Below, piece after piece: positions 22,205 to 32,799 of a stretch of 64,000 bases of DNA. The position numbers and the translations under genes are program-made. Source of the stretch: Dactylonectria macrodidyma. Lineage: Eukaryota > Ascomycota > Sordariomycetes > Hypocreales > Nectriaceae. How positions within the stretch are numbered: position 1 is the first letter of the stretch; each line of letters starts with the position of its first letter. Under the pieces are notes generated by a model that saw only the letters and a program-made list of their open reading frames with translations, did no database searches and was not told where the DNA came from. The stretch covers positions 217,815 to 281,814 of the forward strand of contig JAGMUV010000048.1 of NCBI GenBank assembly GCA_020744425.1. The letters run 5' to 3'.

Positions 22205-23494
22205 CTTTGGTACCTTGTTGCATCACTTGACTTGCCAGGTATACCCGAAAAGGCGGGCCGTCCCGGTTTGCGAGTCTTCAGCAGCCCTGGTTAGACGAAC
22301 TGGCTTGAGCCGCAGACTCCGACTTGAACACACTCAAACCCCATCCCGAGATATCCCTCGGCTGTATTAAACAATCTCAAGCCACTTGGGAAACGCCTCG
22401 CCGCGCATTATACTATTTATACAGTATTAGAGTAAATAGCTCACTAGAGCTACTAAGTGTAAGATTTTTAAACACTTAACATAAGAGCTAGCTAGGCTAA
22501 GAAATGTATAAGCTATACTAATATTAATAATTTCAGTAGTAATTAGCGCTCTAATTAATTAAGTATGTAGTAATGCGATTTATATACTCAAGCTTTTTCT
22601 CCTGCTTATACAAGTTACTAACAATTTTCCTATTAAGGCTTAGGTAAAAAGACATAGTGGCCTTAGACTGAAGCTAAAGCCAGCGAGAAAAAACATGACT
22701 ATAAAAGCGGGAGACTTCTAGCAGTAGTAAGCCCGCGACTTCTACAATGTGATAAGGGAGCGCCAGGATGTCTGAGAGGAGCCAGTGGCGCGACTTGAAG
22801 CCGGCCTCGTACTAGGCCGAGGTAATAGCAAAGCTTGATGAAGGGTCGGGCTCAACGTCAGTCTCGTCAGCGCACTAATAGCCGGATTGGGCAGTCCCGA
22901 GCCATAGGCGACCCCGAGGTGAGCAGGTGTGCTCTGTCTTGCTTCCATCTCCGTAAGGCCAATCGCTGAAGCTTGCTGGCCGCGTGGGTTATCATGGCTA
23001 GGGTCGGGAGAGGTGCTTATCGGGCCGTCCACGACCGTTACGGAAACATTAGCTAGGGCCTTAAGGCCGAAGCCATTCAGACTAGAAACGGTAGTGACAA
23101 TAGCAGACATAACAAACCAGCGGGCTGGATATCACCACAACTGGCGCGGCGAGTTCACAACAAGATATAAGGTAGTTCATATCAAGAAATGTTGACTTGG
23201 CTTTTCTATTAATGTTCCTACATCACTATTATATGTTACTGTACTCCCTATCTGCTAGGTAGCTAAATGAGGTATGCTTGTAGAAGGAAGATGCAACCTA
23301 AAAATCGAGGAGAGAGGCGTCAGCCACCGTCGCCTCGCTTCTTCAAGCACTATGAATAGTGAGGGTAGTGGCATTAGTTCCCCCGATAACACAGCCACCC
23401 GCTGATCCCACACTACTCAGCCTCATTGGTTCAAGCCTTATAACCTATGATTTCATACCTAATCACAATATAACCCGGATCATCATTTAGCGAA
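22205..23494. other. Intergenic region with AT-rich patch
   Basis: The AT-rich, RIP-like part is about 22400-22720. A minus frame at 22742-23110 (122 codons, starting MSAIVTTVSSLNGFGLKALA) could be the start of a protein, but its plus-strand context is full of TAG stops. I cannot assign it. Confidence 0.35.
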
Positions 23495-24076
23495 ATGGCT
23501 CTCGACGGTTACATTCCAGAAGACACTCCCTCAGTAGAACGGATACCTGACTCCATAACGCACGTTCTGATTCTTAAGTTGTGGTTGTTGGTTCAAGATA
23601 CAGTGCTCTCTGAATGCATCAACTGTAGGTCAGAATCCGGTTCCGAGAAAATTTCAAGAAATAGACGGGTTTAGAAAGTTCGAAAATGAAATTAAGTGCC
23701 GCAGTTACTACATTGAAAGGATCTAGCACTTAGTATAGAGTACCTTAGGCCCTGTGTTGCAGACTCCTCTATGAAATAGAAATTTGTATGTCTGCTTAGA
23801 CTCTGAGCTCAATTACCATCCATATAAATAGGTGACGATATGCGTCTGACTCAAGCGGGCTCCATTTTTTTTATACCGGCTGATAATCCTAAAAATAAGC
23901 TTAGCAAGAGCCCAACAGTTGACCTTGAATTTGCAGTGAAACAGCTTGATGTTTCCGCCGGGGAAGCCCGAATAATCCATATCAGTCTCGCCCCAGTCCA
24001 TATTGTCAACAGCGGTCACACAGAAACAGACAGCCTACAATCAGCATGGGTAGTGAAGGCGACAAACCTAGACTAG
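23495..24076 (+). CDS. Tentative two-exon hypothetical protein
   Basis: Exon 1 (23495-23624) starts MALDGYIPEDTPSVERIPDS. A GTAGGT donor and an acceptor at 23830-23831 join in phase to exon 2 (23832-24076), which contains QAGSIFFIPADNPKNKLSKS and ends NLD-stop, giving 124 residues. The 207-bp intron is long for this window. No signal peptide, membrane helix or known domain is visible. It is supported only by the phase match and codon-like composition. Confidence 0.35.
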
Positions 24077-24462
24077 TTGAATTGATGGAAGGCGGGACAG
24101 GATATAGCAGCACCGCTGCTCCACGTAGAGCAAAGAAATGAAGGCCGCCCAGGGAGCTGCTTTAAGAATCTCGATGCCATTGCCGTTGGTGTTACAATAA
24201 TACCACAACTAGGGCAGACTCTCTGTGTTGCTGAGCGCTCAGGACCGTCACTGCATGTGCCCGTCAGAAACCCGGAAAAGCACCAGTATCCCCTAATTGG
24301 AGTGTGCTGGCCGATGTGGGCGTTGGAAGCCAGGATACCGTATTGCTTGCCACTACCGCATATATATACACGGTGACCACTCATGATAGGCTTCACCTTT
24401 TTCTCATCCTCTTATCTATCCTTCCTCTCCCCCTTCCGCTTCAAGTCTCCATAGCCAAGTCC

Positions 24463-24819
24463 TCAAAGTTTACATTCACAGTCGCAGGCACACCAGCCAA
24501 GCCAGCACTCATCCTTCCTGATATTTGAATTAATCGCAGTGCACTTATAACCCTTGGCCGTAGCCTCGGCCTCGCACGTGTCGAGGCATCGGCCGCCGCC
24601 CCAGTTGGTCTTGCAGCCGCCCGAGGCCTGCCAAGTCTTGCTCGCTCTTGTTTCTAGGATCGCAGGTGTGCTTTTTTGAGATCGAACAAAGGAGCCTGCC
24701 AGCAAGCGCGAACCGGACATGCAAGTTTCTAGGATCGCGAGATCGGCGTCGACGGCAGGGTAGGAGGGCATGGCGGCGGCGGCAGTCGCCAGGATGGGGA
24801 AGAGGAACCTCGGTTGCAT
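24463..24819 (-). CDS. Small secreted cysteine-rich protein with defensin-like spacing
   Basis: Predicted extracellular. A 118-residue frame is taken from the ATG at 24819 because it starts a clear signal peptide (MQPRFLFPILATAAAAMPSY). Longer in-frame readings add a proline-rich leader encoded by the poly-C tract and are unlikely. Ten cysteines lie at 33, 69, 78, 82, 93, 105, 110, 112, 114 and 116. The C78-x3-C82 pair, GYKC and the C-x-C string at the end recall the cysteine-stabilised alpha-beta (defensin-like) pattern, with extra cysteines at the tail. Function could be an effector or an antimicrobial peptide; the sequence alone cannot tell. No intron is needed. A 14-base block (GTTTCTAGGATCGC) occurs twice inside the gene. 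Confidence 0.65.
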   Translation of the reverse strand: MQPRFLFPILATAAAAMPSYPAVDADLAILETCMSGSRLLAGSFVRSQKSTPAILETRASKTWQASGGCKTNWGGGRCLDTCEAEATAKGYKCTAINSNIRKDECWLGWCACDCECKL

Positions 24820-24896
24820 GTTGGTAGCGGTGTGTTCGCTTGTTGGTGATGACGGTGTGATGAGCGACAACGGATGATTGAGAAGCGATGAAGGGA

Positions 24897-24918
24897 GGGG
24901 GGGGGGGGGGGGGGGGGG
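24897..24918. repeat. Run of 22 G (poly-C on the coding strand)
   Basis: Lies 78 bp upstream of the secreted-protein start codon, so it falls in its promoter or 5' leader as a poly-C/pyrimidine tract. Such runs vary in length between strains and are error-prone in assembly. Confidence 0.9.
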
Positions 24919-26264
24919 ATGCCTTTTATGCTTTTGCGGGTTGTCCCAGAGATTATTAATGCCTCCGTCTTGTTTCCACCTTTGCTTCCCATCATGCTCC
25001 CTTCTTGGCCTTGGTACCTTTCGAACCGACGGGTGGGAATGCTGACCCGACAAGTGTCAATGTTACATTGAAAATGGAGTTTTACTCGACTGGAAGAGGA
25101 TCCCTTGGCTTCGCTATTGCCCAATACGGTTCCCGCATACATACCCCCATTAGCTAGCGCTATCCCGCCCCACCGACAAGCCGTGCCGGCCCGCGTTTTG
25201 CGGTGCGTGCTGATCCTGCATGGATATGAATGTCTCCCCTGCTTTGGGCAGTAATTCAAAGGGCATCTGCTACCCCCGCCAAAAATGACAATAAACAGTT
25301 TACAATTTGAAATGGAAAACCGTGAACTCAGTGTCAAACCATGGACACCGTACCTGCAGGTTGGTCCACATTTAGTTTGATTGACGTTGAAAGGGGTCAC
25401 GGGCTCAATGAAGGCTTGGCTTTGCGGCTCAAGTTCAACTCCGAAAACCGACTTCTAGACTGGAGGTTGGAGGCTTGATCACGCTGGACATGTCCCAACG
25501 TTTTACGAATTGGCTTCACCAGGTAAGGCAAAACAAAGGCGAGGGGGACAGCGGTGCAGGTAGGTACGGTCCTGTGCCGGTTGACGAGCATAGGAAACAA
25601 AGTTCAAGCTAAAACAATGGTCAGTTTGCCTAAATTCGCAATCTCATCGGCCCTTCTGACAATGGGTGAAGATGTCTTTTGTGGGAGTGAGCGTTTGGTG
25701 GAAGCTCCGGAGTCTGGCACGAGTTTCCACACCATCCGCCATACCACAATCCTCTCTGAGCTGCCTAGAATACGCACTCTAAACACCCCATGCTTTAGTT
25801 ATGTCTGAAACAGACTAACTTAAGAGGTTCTAGGTAACTAATCAATTTAGGCAACAGGGGCCCATCCAGCATATGCGAGTTAAGAACCTGACATGGCTGG
25901 GCACTGCGTCGCGCTTTTCAGCCCGTCGAGTAGTGCGCGCGCATTTGCCTACAGAGGGTTACCAACAACACCATGGATATGAGTGGAGGGCTTGAGTTGA
26001 AAAGCAAAGGCCGAGGGATGCTTAGGTTGGACCCCAGCGGGATCCGAACCAACTATCTCCGTGACGAAATTAGGCAACAAGGTTGTTTGGGCAAGTTTGG
26101 GCGCTCGTATATGCAATGATCGCCCACACGTTTCATTGGGCTTTGACCGGAGCCTAAGTTACCTTCCCAGCCTTCTCTAGCTTATCTCGGATCTTTCACA
26201 TTAAAATAGAAATTCTCCACTTACTGGTTTGGGAACCCCTTGGCAAAGATGGTCGCTAATGATC
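24919..26264. other. Upstream region of the secreted protein, no gene recognised
   Basis: Mostly normal composition. Small frames at 25397-25808 have no domain. A sequence at about 26035-26050, read in reverse, resembles a tRNA B box but lacks a matching A box. Confidence 0.35.
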
Positions 26265-26340
26265 GATGGCAAGGTCACGTATCAGACAGGATGAATTAGT
26301 TAATACAGCTTGATGATAATAGAATGTCTTGTCTTATTCG
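26265..26340 (-). mobile_element. LTR fragment related to 8861-8935
   Basis: The reverse complement contains GAATAAGACAAGACATTCTA, then CAAGCTG and ATCCTGT-TGATA blocks in the same order and spacing as at 8861-8935. It is a truncated copy of the same dispersed repeat. Confidence 0.6.
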
Positions 26341-27290
26341 TCTAACACACTGAAGGAGCCAGGAAGGCGAATATTGACCAAACCAGGCAATATGATTTCT
26401 ATTGGAAAGCCCAGAAGAAAAGGATTCTTATCATGACTAGGCATAGAAGAAAGCAGGTCAGCGCTTTGAATATTTTCGACATGTGTATCCGTATTTGTGT
26501 GATAATTCACAAGATGGATACGTCCTAGGCACGGGTCTTAGGTAATATGAATCACGGCAGCCTGAATCCTGATAGACAAGAAACCAACATGAATATCCAC
26601 CGTGCAGGTTATTGGCAGGAAGCAGCAGCATCGTATGAATGAACACACCCCTTTGCAATGCTGGTTCTCCACGGATAGGGATGCCGCTCGTCAGACTCTC
26701 CCGTGCGGGATTCGGTCCATCCTGCTTGCCGCTCGACTGCCCAACCACGGGCACAACACCAGGACGCCTACCGTTCAACAGCAAGGAGAGGACGGGGTCG
26801 GGGCAAGGTGATGCAGCACGCGGCGGTCATGGGACGATCCTTAATTCGGGGCGTCTGTCAGGGCCGTCATCGCTCCCCTGGCGCTCAATTCGCCCCGCCA
26901 TTACAGCGGTGGACTCGCCTAGATTAGCGGCGATTCTAGAGATATGGGTATGACAGGGTTGCTCGCGCAATGAACTATAAACGGCTAGTTGGAGAATAAC
27001 AGGCCGGGGTCACAGACGCTAGTTCTTGCATATTGACAACCAGCATTAGCATCCTACTACGTAGCAGAGACGAGGGGCTTGCTGGCTGAGGATGGATGCA
27101 TAACTGCCAGCCCAGCAAGATTGCTCCTCCAGGGCTGCGGTGAAGGGGGCGAAAGGGCCTGGCAGTGGCAGTATATGGACGACATAATAAAAGACTAGTA
27201 ATCACCCAGCTTTTATGACACAAAATCATTAAATCATCATTCCTATCCACAGTTTTCAAGTATCTGCTTCAAGTATCTGCATGTGTTGAG
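26341..27290. other. Intergenic region, nothing recognised
   Basis: Several short overlapping frames but no domain. It includes the promoter side of the truncated SMP-30-like gene. Confidence 0.35.
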
Positions 27291-27649
27291 ATGTTTCCAA
27301 GCATCTTCCGACTCTGGCCTGCGGCCCTCCTTTTTCCTATCGTTCAGGGTCTCTCAGTCAAAGTTACCCAAGATTTCCCTTTAGGCTCCGAAGTTGAAAA
27401 TCTCGCACTACAGCCCTCCGGATCTATTCTAGCCACTGTTTACACTTTCCCTTATATTTACTAAGTTAATATATCTAAATATTCAATGCTAAAGCTTTTA
27501 TATACCTTTTATAATATAAGCAGCGCTTATAGCATTACTATATTATTAGAGCTTAAAATATATTTTATTATTACTAATAACTTCTTATTCTAAGCCTTCT
27601 TTCCTATACTTAAATTATATATAATTTACTATCTATCCTTTAGTAAGTA
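27291..27649 (+). pseudogene. SMP-30/gluconolactonase-like secreted protein, 5' end, then RIP-degraded
   Basis: ATG at 27291 opens a signal peptide (MFPSIFRLWPAALLFPIVQG) and then the first propeller strands (GSEVENLALQPSGSILATVY). The frame hits TAA at 27462-27464, where Q is expected after YIY. Continuing in the same frame still gives family-like text: LLYTFYNISSAYSITILLEL and AFFPILKLY after another Q-to-TAA. Composition switches from normal to extreme AT near 27455, inside the gene. At 27650 the frame is cut by a MITE insertion. The rest of the six-bladed propeller is not recognisable to the right. The family assignment comes from memory of fungal homologues and is moderately secure. Confidence 0.55.
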
Positions 27650-28506
27650 ACGTACATAATAAGCATGCCGATTAAATAAGTATACCGGTCACTTATATTT
27701 TATACCTTAAATTACAATTTTTAAAAATTTCTTAAAAATCCGAACTATACTTAAAATATCTAAAACTTAACATATAACGTGTATGATAAGCATGCCGGTC
27801 AAACAAGCTTGCCGGTCACTCATACTGTACAGCTAAAAGTAAAAATATTAGATTTTCGAAAACGGGCTATATAACTATTAAAAATATAAAAAAAGCATTT
27901 TTAGATATTTAAAGAAAAAGAAAATAGTATAGGATTTTTCTTAAATTTTTAGCTAGCTTATTATATATAAAAATATGAAGGTACACAGTGCGAATAGGCT
28001 TTTTCTTAATAACTTTATAGAAAAAAATAAATAAAGTTTTATAAAATCTTCTTAAATATTATATTATATAATTAACCTATGTTTTAAGTTTTAGCTATTT
28101 TAGGCCTAGTTCTAATTTTTAAGAATTTTTTAAAAATTACAATTTAAGGTATAAAATGCAAGTAACCGGTATACTTATTTGACTAGCATGCTTATTATGT
28201 ACGTTAGGCTAATTATATAATAACTTATATAAAAACTTCTTATAAAATTTTACTTATTTTTTTTAATAAAGTTATTAAGAAAAAACCTATTCGTACTATG
28301 TACTTTCTTAATTTTATATATAATATGCTAATTAAAAATTTAAGAAAATTACTATACTATTTTCTTTTTCTTTAAATATCTAAAAATGATTTTTTTATAT
28401 TTTTAATAATTATATAGCCTGTTTTAAAAATCTGATATTATTGCTTTTAGCTGTATTGTATGAGTGTCTGGCAAGCTTGTTTAACTGGCATGCTTATTAT
28501 ATACGT
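27650..28506 (-). mobile_element. MITE (pogo/Tc1-type ends), interrupted by another copy of itself
   Basis: The outer element has ends ACGTACATAATAAGC and GCTTATTATATACGT and is flanked by TA (27648-27649 and 28507-28508). Subtracting the inner copy and one TA leaves 427 bp, almost the same length as the inner copy (428 bp). It is heavily AT and has no coding capacity. Its strand is opposite to that of the inner copy. Confidence 0.85.
27777..28204 (+). mobile_element. Inner MITE copy, 428 bp, TA target duplication
   Basis: Starts ACGTGTATGATAAGCATGCC and ends with GCATGCTTATTATGTACGT. The terminal inverted repeats are about 48 bp with mismatches. Flanked by TA on both sides (27775-27776, 28205-28206). 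No ORF. The tip matches that of the pogo transposase element at 46908, its likely source of transposase. Confidence 0.85.
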
Positions 28507-28508
28507 TA

Positions 28509-29035
28509 TAGTAAACTAATTATTAAAGAACTTACTGAAACGACCTTAGCGGACGAGGAAGAAACCACACCCAAATGGCTAGCTATCTTTCTGGGGCCAA
28601 TCGTGACTGACGCCGTCTCGCCGCCTCTAGCAGAGGTCGGCAGCGGCTGCTTCCAGCACTACCGCAGGTGAAGATGACAGGCCGGTCTCTTCAAGATAGC
28701 TAGGAAAGTGTCTAATTAGACGCTTTATTGGGTTGGATCGCCGCTGTGGATTGTGGCAAGGCTTGAAAAGATGAAGGTTGCAGCGGCAGATCCGGGCTTG
28801 GGTGGAAGACCGCGGACGCGGTCGGTCGGCTCGCAGGAAAAGGGCGTATTCGGCCGGATTCAAAGAGGTCTGATAGAAAGCAGGAAATCCGCAATGAAAT
28901 TGATAGTCATACAGTCTAGAAAATAACAGTGCCGTCCAGTCCCGCAGCTGAGAGGCTTCTCTGCCTCCCCAGCTATTAAAGCTGACGTTCCTGATGATGG
29001 TCTTGTTCCTTGAAAAAATCCCCAGAAAATCCCGA
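28509..29035. other. Normal-composition interval between the MITE and Gypsy element G1
   Basis: GC returns abruptly. Frames of 60-78 codons on both strands show no domain. The last five bases (29031-29035, CCCGA) are the left target duplication of G1. Confidence 0.5.
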
Positions 29036-29418
29036 TGTCACGGCCTAGGTTCCTACCAGGCGGTCAGGAACGGCAGAACGATAGGACCCGCATCTGGCTC
29101 AGACTAATAGCATGGCCCTGCCCCAGGACTGACGCCCTACTAGGACTAATAGCGACAGTCCAGGACTAATAGCAGTCCTCCAGGTAGGATAGTAGTCTAC
29201 TTAGTATATAGTTATCTGAGAAGTGTATATTTAGTATAGGCAGCTCCTTAGCTATTAATATAACTTAATTATATTAAGTATATTCTACTTTACTATTACT
29301 AGATATAATAAGCATTATTTAATCTTAACTCGCCTAATTACTTTATTATATAAACCCTTAGATTAGGACTTAGTATATACTAGCCTTATGAGGATAGTGT
29401 ATTAACCTAATTATTATA
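29036..29418 (+). repeat. G1 left LTR, 383 bp
   Basis: Starts TGTCACGGCCTAGG and aligns without length change to 53850-54232. Differences seen are C/T and G/A transitions, as RIP produces. Confidence 0.9.
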
Positions 29419-29519
29419 TATTAATAGCTCTTATTTACTATATTACTTATATTAAGCTTAAATAATATTAAATTACTATAATAGCTTTACTTATTATACT
29501 TAGTTTAACTCTATTCTCC

Positions 29520-30720
29520 TTCTATTAGCTAATAGGCAAACTACTTATCCTAGTCTTAATAGATATAAATAATAAAGAAGAAATCATTATACTTATAAGT
29601 CATAAAGTAGAAGTATATAAGCTAGAGTAATATAATAAATGACTTAATAATATATTTAATAACCTTACTAAAGCCTCTTATAAGGATGCTATTAAGAAGT
29701 AAGGATAAATTAATAACTTGAATAACTAAGTTAAAGCACTTATAGATAAACTTAAGAGGCTTACTAAGGCCTCTAAGAAATAAACCAGCTTCTATAAAGA
29801 CTATATTAAGAACCTAGCCTCTAATTTAGTAATAGGAAAAGACGCTAGAGAAATCCTTAAACTAAGACAACTGGACCCCTATAACAGATCTATAGCTATG
29901 CTCTAAGGATTCTTAACACAGCTCAGGGCCTACTAGTTATATTATTTAACTCAGTTTATTACTAATAATACTAAAGTCTAGCATACTATAAGGTTCCTTA
30001 AGGATAAAGCTTTCTAATAGTTTAAACTTATTATAAAGGACTATATTAATTATATCTACGCTAATAGAAAAGAAGAAACTAGGGCTATTTATAGAAGCTA
30101 TAAAGTCTTTAAATATAAGCTTAAAAGCGCTTTCAGACTCTAGGATAAGAAACGAGTAGTAGAACAGCAAATCCAGAAACTCTATTAAAAAGGAGCAGTA
30201 TCTATATATATAGCCAAATACTGTAACCTTACCTTATGACTTAACTAAGGAGAAGAAGGATATATAGTAAGCTTTTATAAAGGGTTAAAGTCTAATATTA
30301 AAGACATAATAGTTAGGAAAACTAAGCTTACTATATATAATAGACTAGTATAACTTACTATAGAAATCAATAACTAGTAATTTAAAAGATAATAGGAAAA
30401 GAAGGCTAAGAAGTCTAGAAGATCTTACACCCTATAATAGAAGAATAGAGGAAACTATACAAACTATAAGAAGAAATAACAAACGGATACCTCTTATAGA
30501 ATAGACTTAGGCCCTATAAATATTAGGATAGTTAAGAAAGACTACTCTAAGGTCCTCTATTAGAACTACAGCGTCCTAGGATATACTTCTTATAAATACT
30601 AAAAGCCTAAAACTGACTAATAATTCAAACTAGTATTAGAAAGTAAGAAAAAGGTAGGATAAGTTAGCTAATAAGAAGAAGAACCCTAAATAGGTAAGAA
30701 AATAGTTATAATAGCTAGAG
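29520..30720 (+). pseudogene. G1 gag, RIP-inactivated
   Basis: Fragments such as KDYINYIYANRKEETRAIYR and KKRVVEQQIQKLYQKGAVSI have capsid-like helices. At 30558-30599 the nucleocapsid knuckle keeps its C-x2-C-x4-H-x4-C spacing, but every ligand is now tyrosine (TAT/TAC). Stops are frequent. Confidence 0.7.
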
Positions 30721-31070
30721 CAGATTATAATAATATGGGGATTTTATCTAATAAAATCACCCCCCTTATAAATAAAGAACTTAAAAGTAAAGAAATACTT
30801 AAAGGTAAAACCTATAAAGAAGGAAAGCTAAGCTAGAAGATAGAAAAAGAATGATAAGTACCCTTCGAAGATTGATAGAAGGGTATGACTTTTAATATTA
30901 ATAATATCTTAATGCTTTAAACACTAGTTCTATTACCTTTAAGGCTAAAGAAAGAAGGATTACTTCATAGTACTATTAGAAAGATTAATATAATTAGAAA
31001 GAGTAAGGAAATCCGAAAGAAAGATACCTTTAAGTATATTTAACTAATAGTAGAAATAATAGATAAAGAA

Positions 31071-31507
31071 TGTAACGGTCGTGTTCCCAGGCTAGGCTAT
31101 ACGGGGTATAGGGTAGCTTGGAAAGGGTTCCTAAGGGATAGACCAGGGTCTATATTAGCAGAACAGTTAGGTCATACTTACTAAGCAGTAATTATAGTAT
31201 TACATTAGGTAATAGTCAATATATGATAATATGTAGTAATCAGAGTAGATTAAGGTAATTAAGTTATATTAATAGCTAAGGAGCTAGTATCTTAGTAATA
31301 GCCAGTTCTTTAGGTTTATATACTATATAGTATAAGGTCTGATTACTTATATTATAAGGGCGATCGTAGTAATTGTAGAAGTGATTATAGTGATTATAGG
31401 AGTGATTATAGTGATCGTTTTATAGTTTGTAGTGATTGTTTGTAATTAGTAAGAAATTTGTAGGGGCTATGTAATGCTAGGCGTCTATTATTATACGGGT
31501 TATGATA
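31071..31507 (-). repeat. G2 LTR, left copy (3' LTR)
   Basis: 437 bp, begins TGTAACGGTCGTG on the plus strand. Differences from the copy at 38786 in the part I compared are all transitions. Confidence 0.9.
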
Positions 31508-31620
31508 TAATATCTCCCTTCTGTTAGTCCTTGTCCCTAAGGCCTATAAGTCGGCTGTCTTAAGTTTCTCCCTAGTTTATCTAACCTTCCTTTATAATTA
31601 TTTTTCTATAATGCTAATAG

Positions 31621-32230
31621 TATGTTGAAAGTGAAATCACAGTCTGCTGCGCGCTATTACTGTCTTTATGAACTTATTAAAGAAATGGGCTCTGAGGTTA
31701 TTGAGTGCTTAAATTGCGCTTAATAGAAATTAAAGTGTAAAATGCTTAAGGGCATTTCCCGTTATTCTGAGTGCGTTCGTTGCGGTCATTCTTATGATGG
31801 TTTAGGGGAGTCGATCTCTATATGTAAGTGCCTATTTCTATCTTACCTAACTCTTGCCTATGCTAACCGGACAGCTTTCCGTTTAATGGCTAAGAAATGT
31901 CGCTTAGAGTCTGAAGAGGAGTAAGTAGAAGAGGAGTTAATAGAGTTATAATAGTAAATGAATGAGCGTTTATCTTATCTAATGTGGCTTTATTATTAAT
32001 GAAAATAGCTTTAAGAGAGAGGCGTGGAGATAGTGCATTAGGGTCTTCGTTCTCTGGATGAGCTGGATGAGGTGGAGCGCTAAGAGGCTAATGTAGTTAT
32101 CGAGGTCTAGGCCTATGGTGGGGTGGATGTAATTAATTGGTCTACTATGTTTGATTTTAGTACTGCTTCTTCGTCTTCTAGTATTGTGTATAGAATGTCT
32201 TTAGTAGATGCTGTGCGTAGATAAGGTTTT
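31621..32230 (+). pseudogene. Extra convergent ORF of G2: cysteine motif plus coiled-coil-like protein
   Basis: Runs opposite to gag-pol, ending near the chromodomain. Reading through two TAA/TAG stops it gives SRYSECVRCGHSYDGLGES (a C-x2-C pair), then a charged segment KCRLESEEE and further acidic/helical text. Codon use is less RIP-worn than the rest of G2. This resembles a gene of unknown function that I recall near fungal Gypsy elements. Its role is unknown. Confidence 0.5.
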
Positions 32231-32249
32231 CTAATAGTTATTATGATAT

Positions 32250-32480
32250 TTCGCTTTTAGGATAGTCTTTTTACTTTATAAGGTATATTGTCTTTCTGTC
32301 GATTTTCTTTATATTGTGGATTTCTTTAATGTAGTATTCTTCTAGGTCTTCTACTACTAGTTCGTGACTTTATCCATTATTAACTAGAATGGTGTTTTCC
32401 GTTGATTCTAGTAATGAGATGTAAAAAACTAGGTAATGTTATATTTTTAGGTCTAGTCTGTAGTTATTTTCTGAGATTTT
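32250..32480 (-). pseudogene. G2 chromodomain region
   Basis: Minus-strand text VVEDLEEYYIKEIHNIKKID, then KTIYLIK and a TAA where W is expected, then KDYP and QLLENL. This matches the E-x-I-L ... Y-L-V-K-W-K-G-Y ... chromodomain core found at the integrase C-terminus of chromoviruses. Confidence 0.65.
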
Positions 32481-32799
32481 CTTTAAAACTTCGTAGGGTC
32501 TGATATATTTATAGTCAAGTTTTTTACTTAGTCTGTCTATTAATAGGTTTTTTATTACTAGTAGGACTATGTCTCCCTTTAAAAAGGATAGTCCCTTTAG
32601 CCTTTTCTAGTTATAGTATTTTTTCATTTATCCTTATATGAATTCGAGTTCGGTTTTCATTTCTTTATAGAGATTTTTCAGTTAATCTAATATTAGAATT
32701 GCTTTTAGGTTAATGATTCTATTATACTATTATTAGTATATATCTAATATGAATCTGAAATTAGCATAGTATAGTATAAGCTTAGTGCTTTTATTAGTT

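Noticed and set aside
24820..25053. N-terminal extension of the secreted protein
   Set aside because: It would place the signal peptide internally and encode a poly-proline run from the poly-C tract.
26035..26100. tRNA-like sequence on the minus strand (B box similar to GGTTCGGATCC)
   Set aside because: No matching A box, and the acceptor and anticodon stems do not pair; at most a tRNA-derived relic.
27650..28506. CRISPR-like or regulatory palindrome
   Set aside because: The inverted symmetry is fully explained by two oppositely oriented MITE copies with TA duplications.
31742..31924. Independent host zinc-cluster gene
   Set aside because: It lies between the chromodomain and LTR of G2, with stops on both sides; it belongs to the element.
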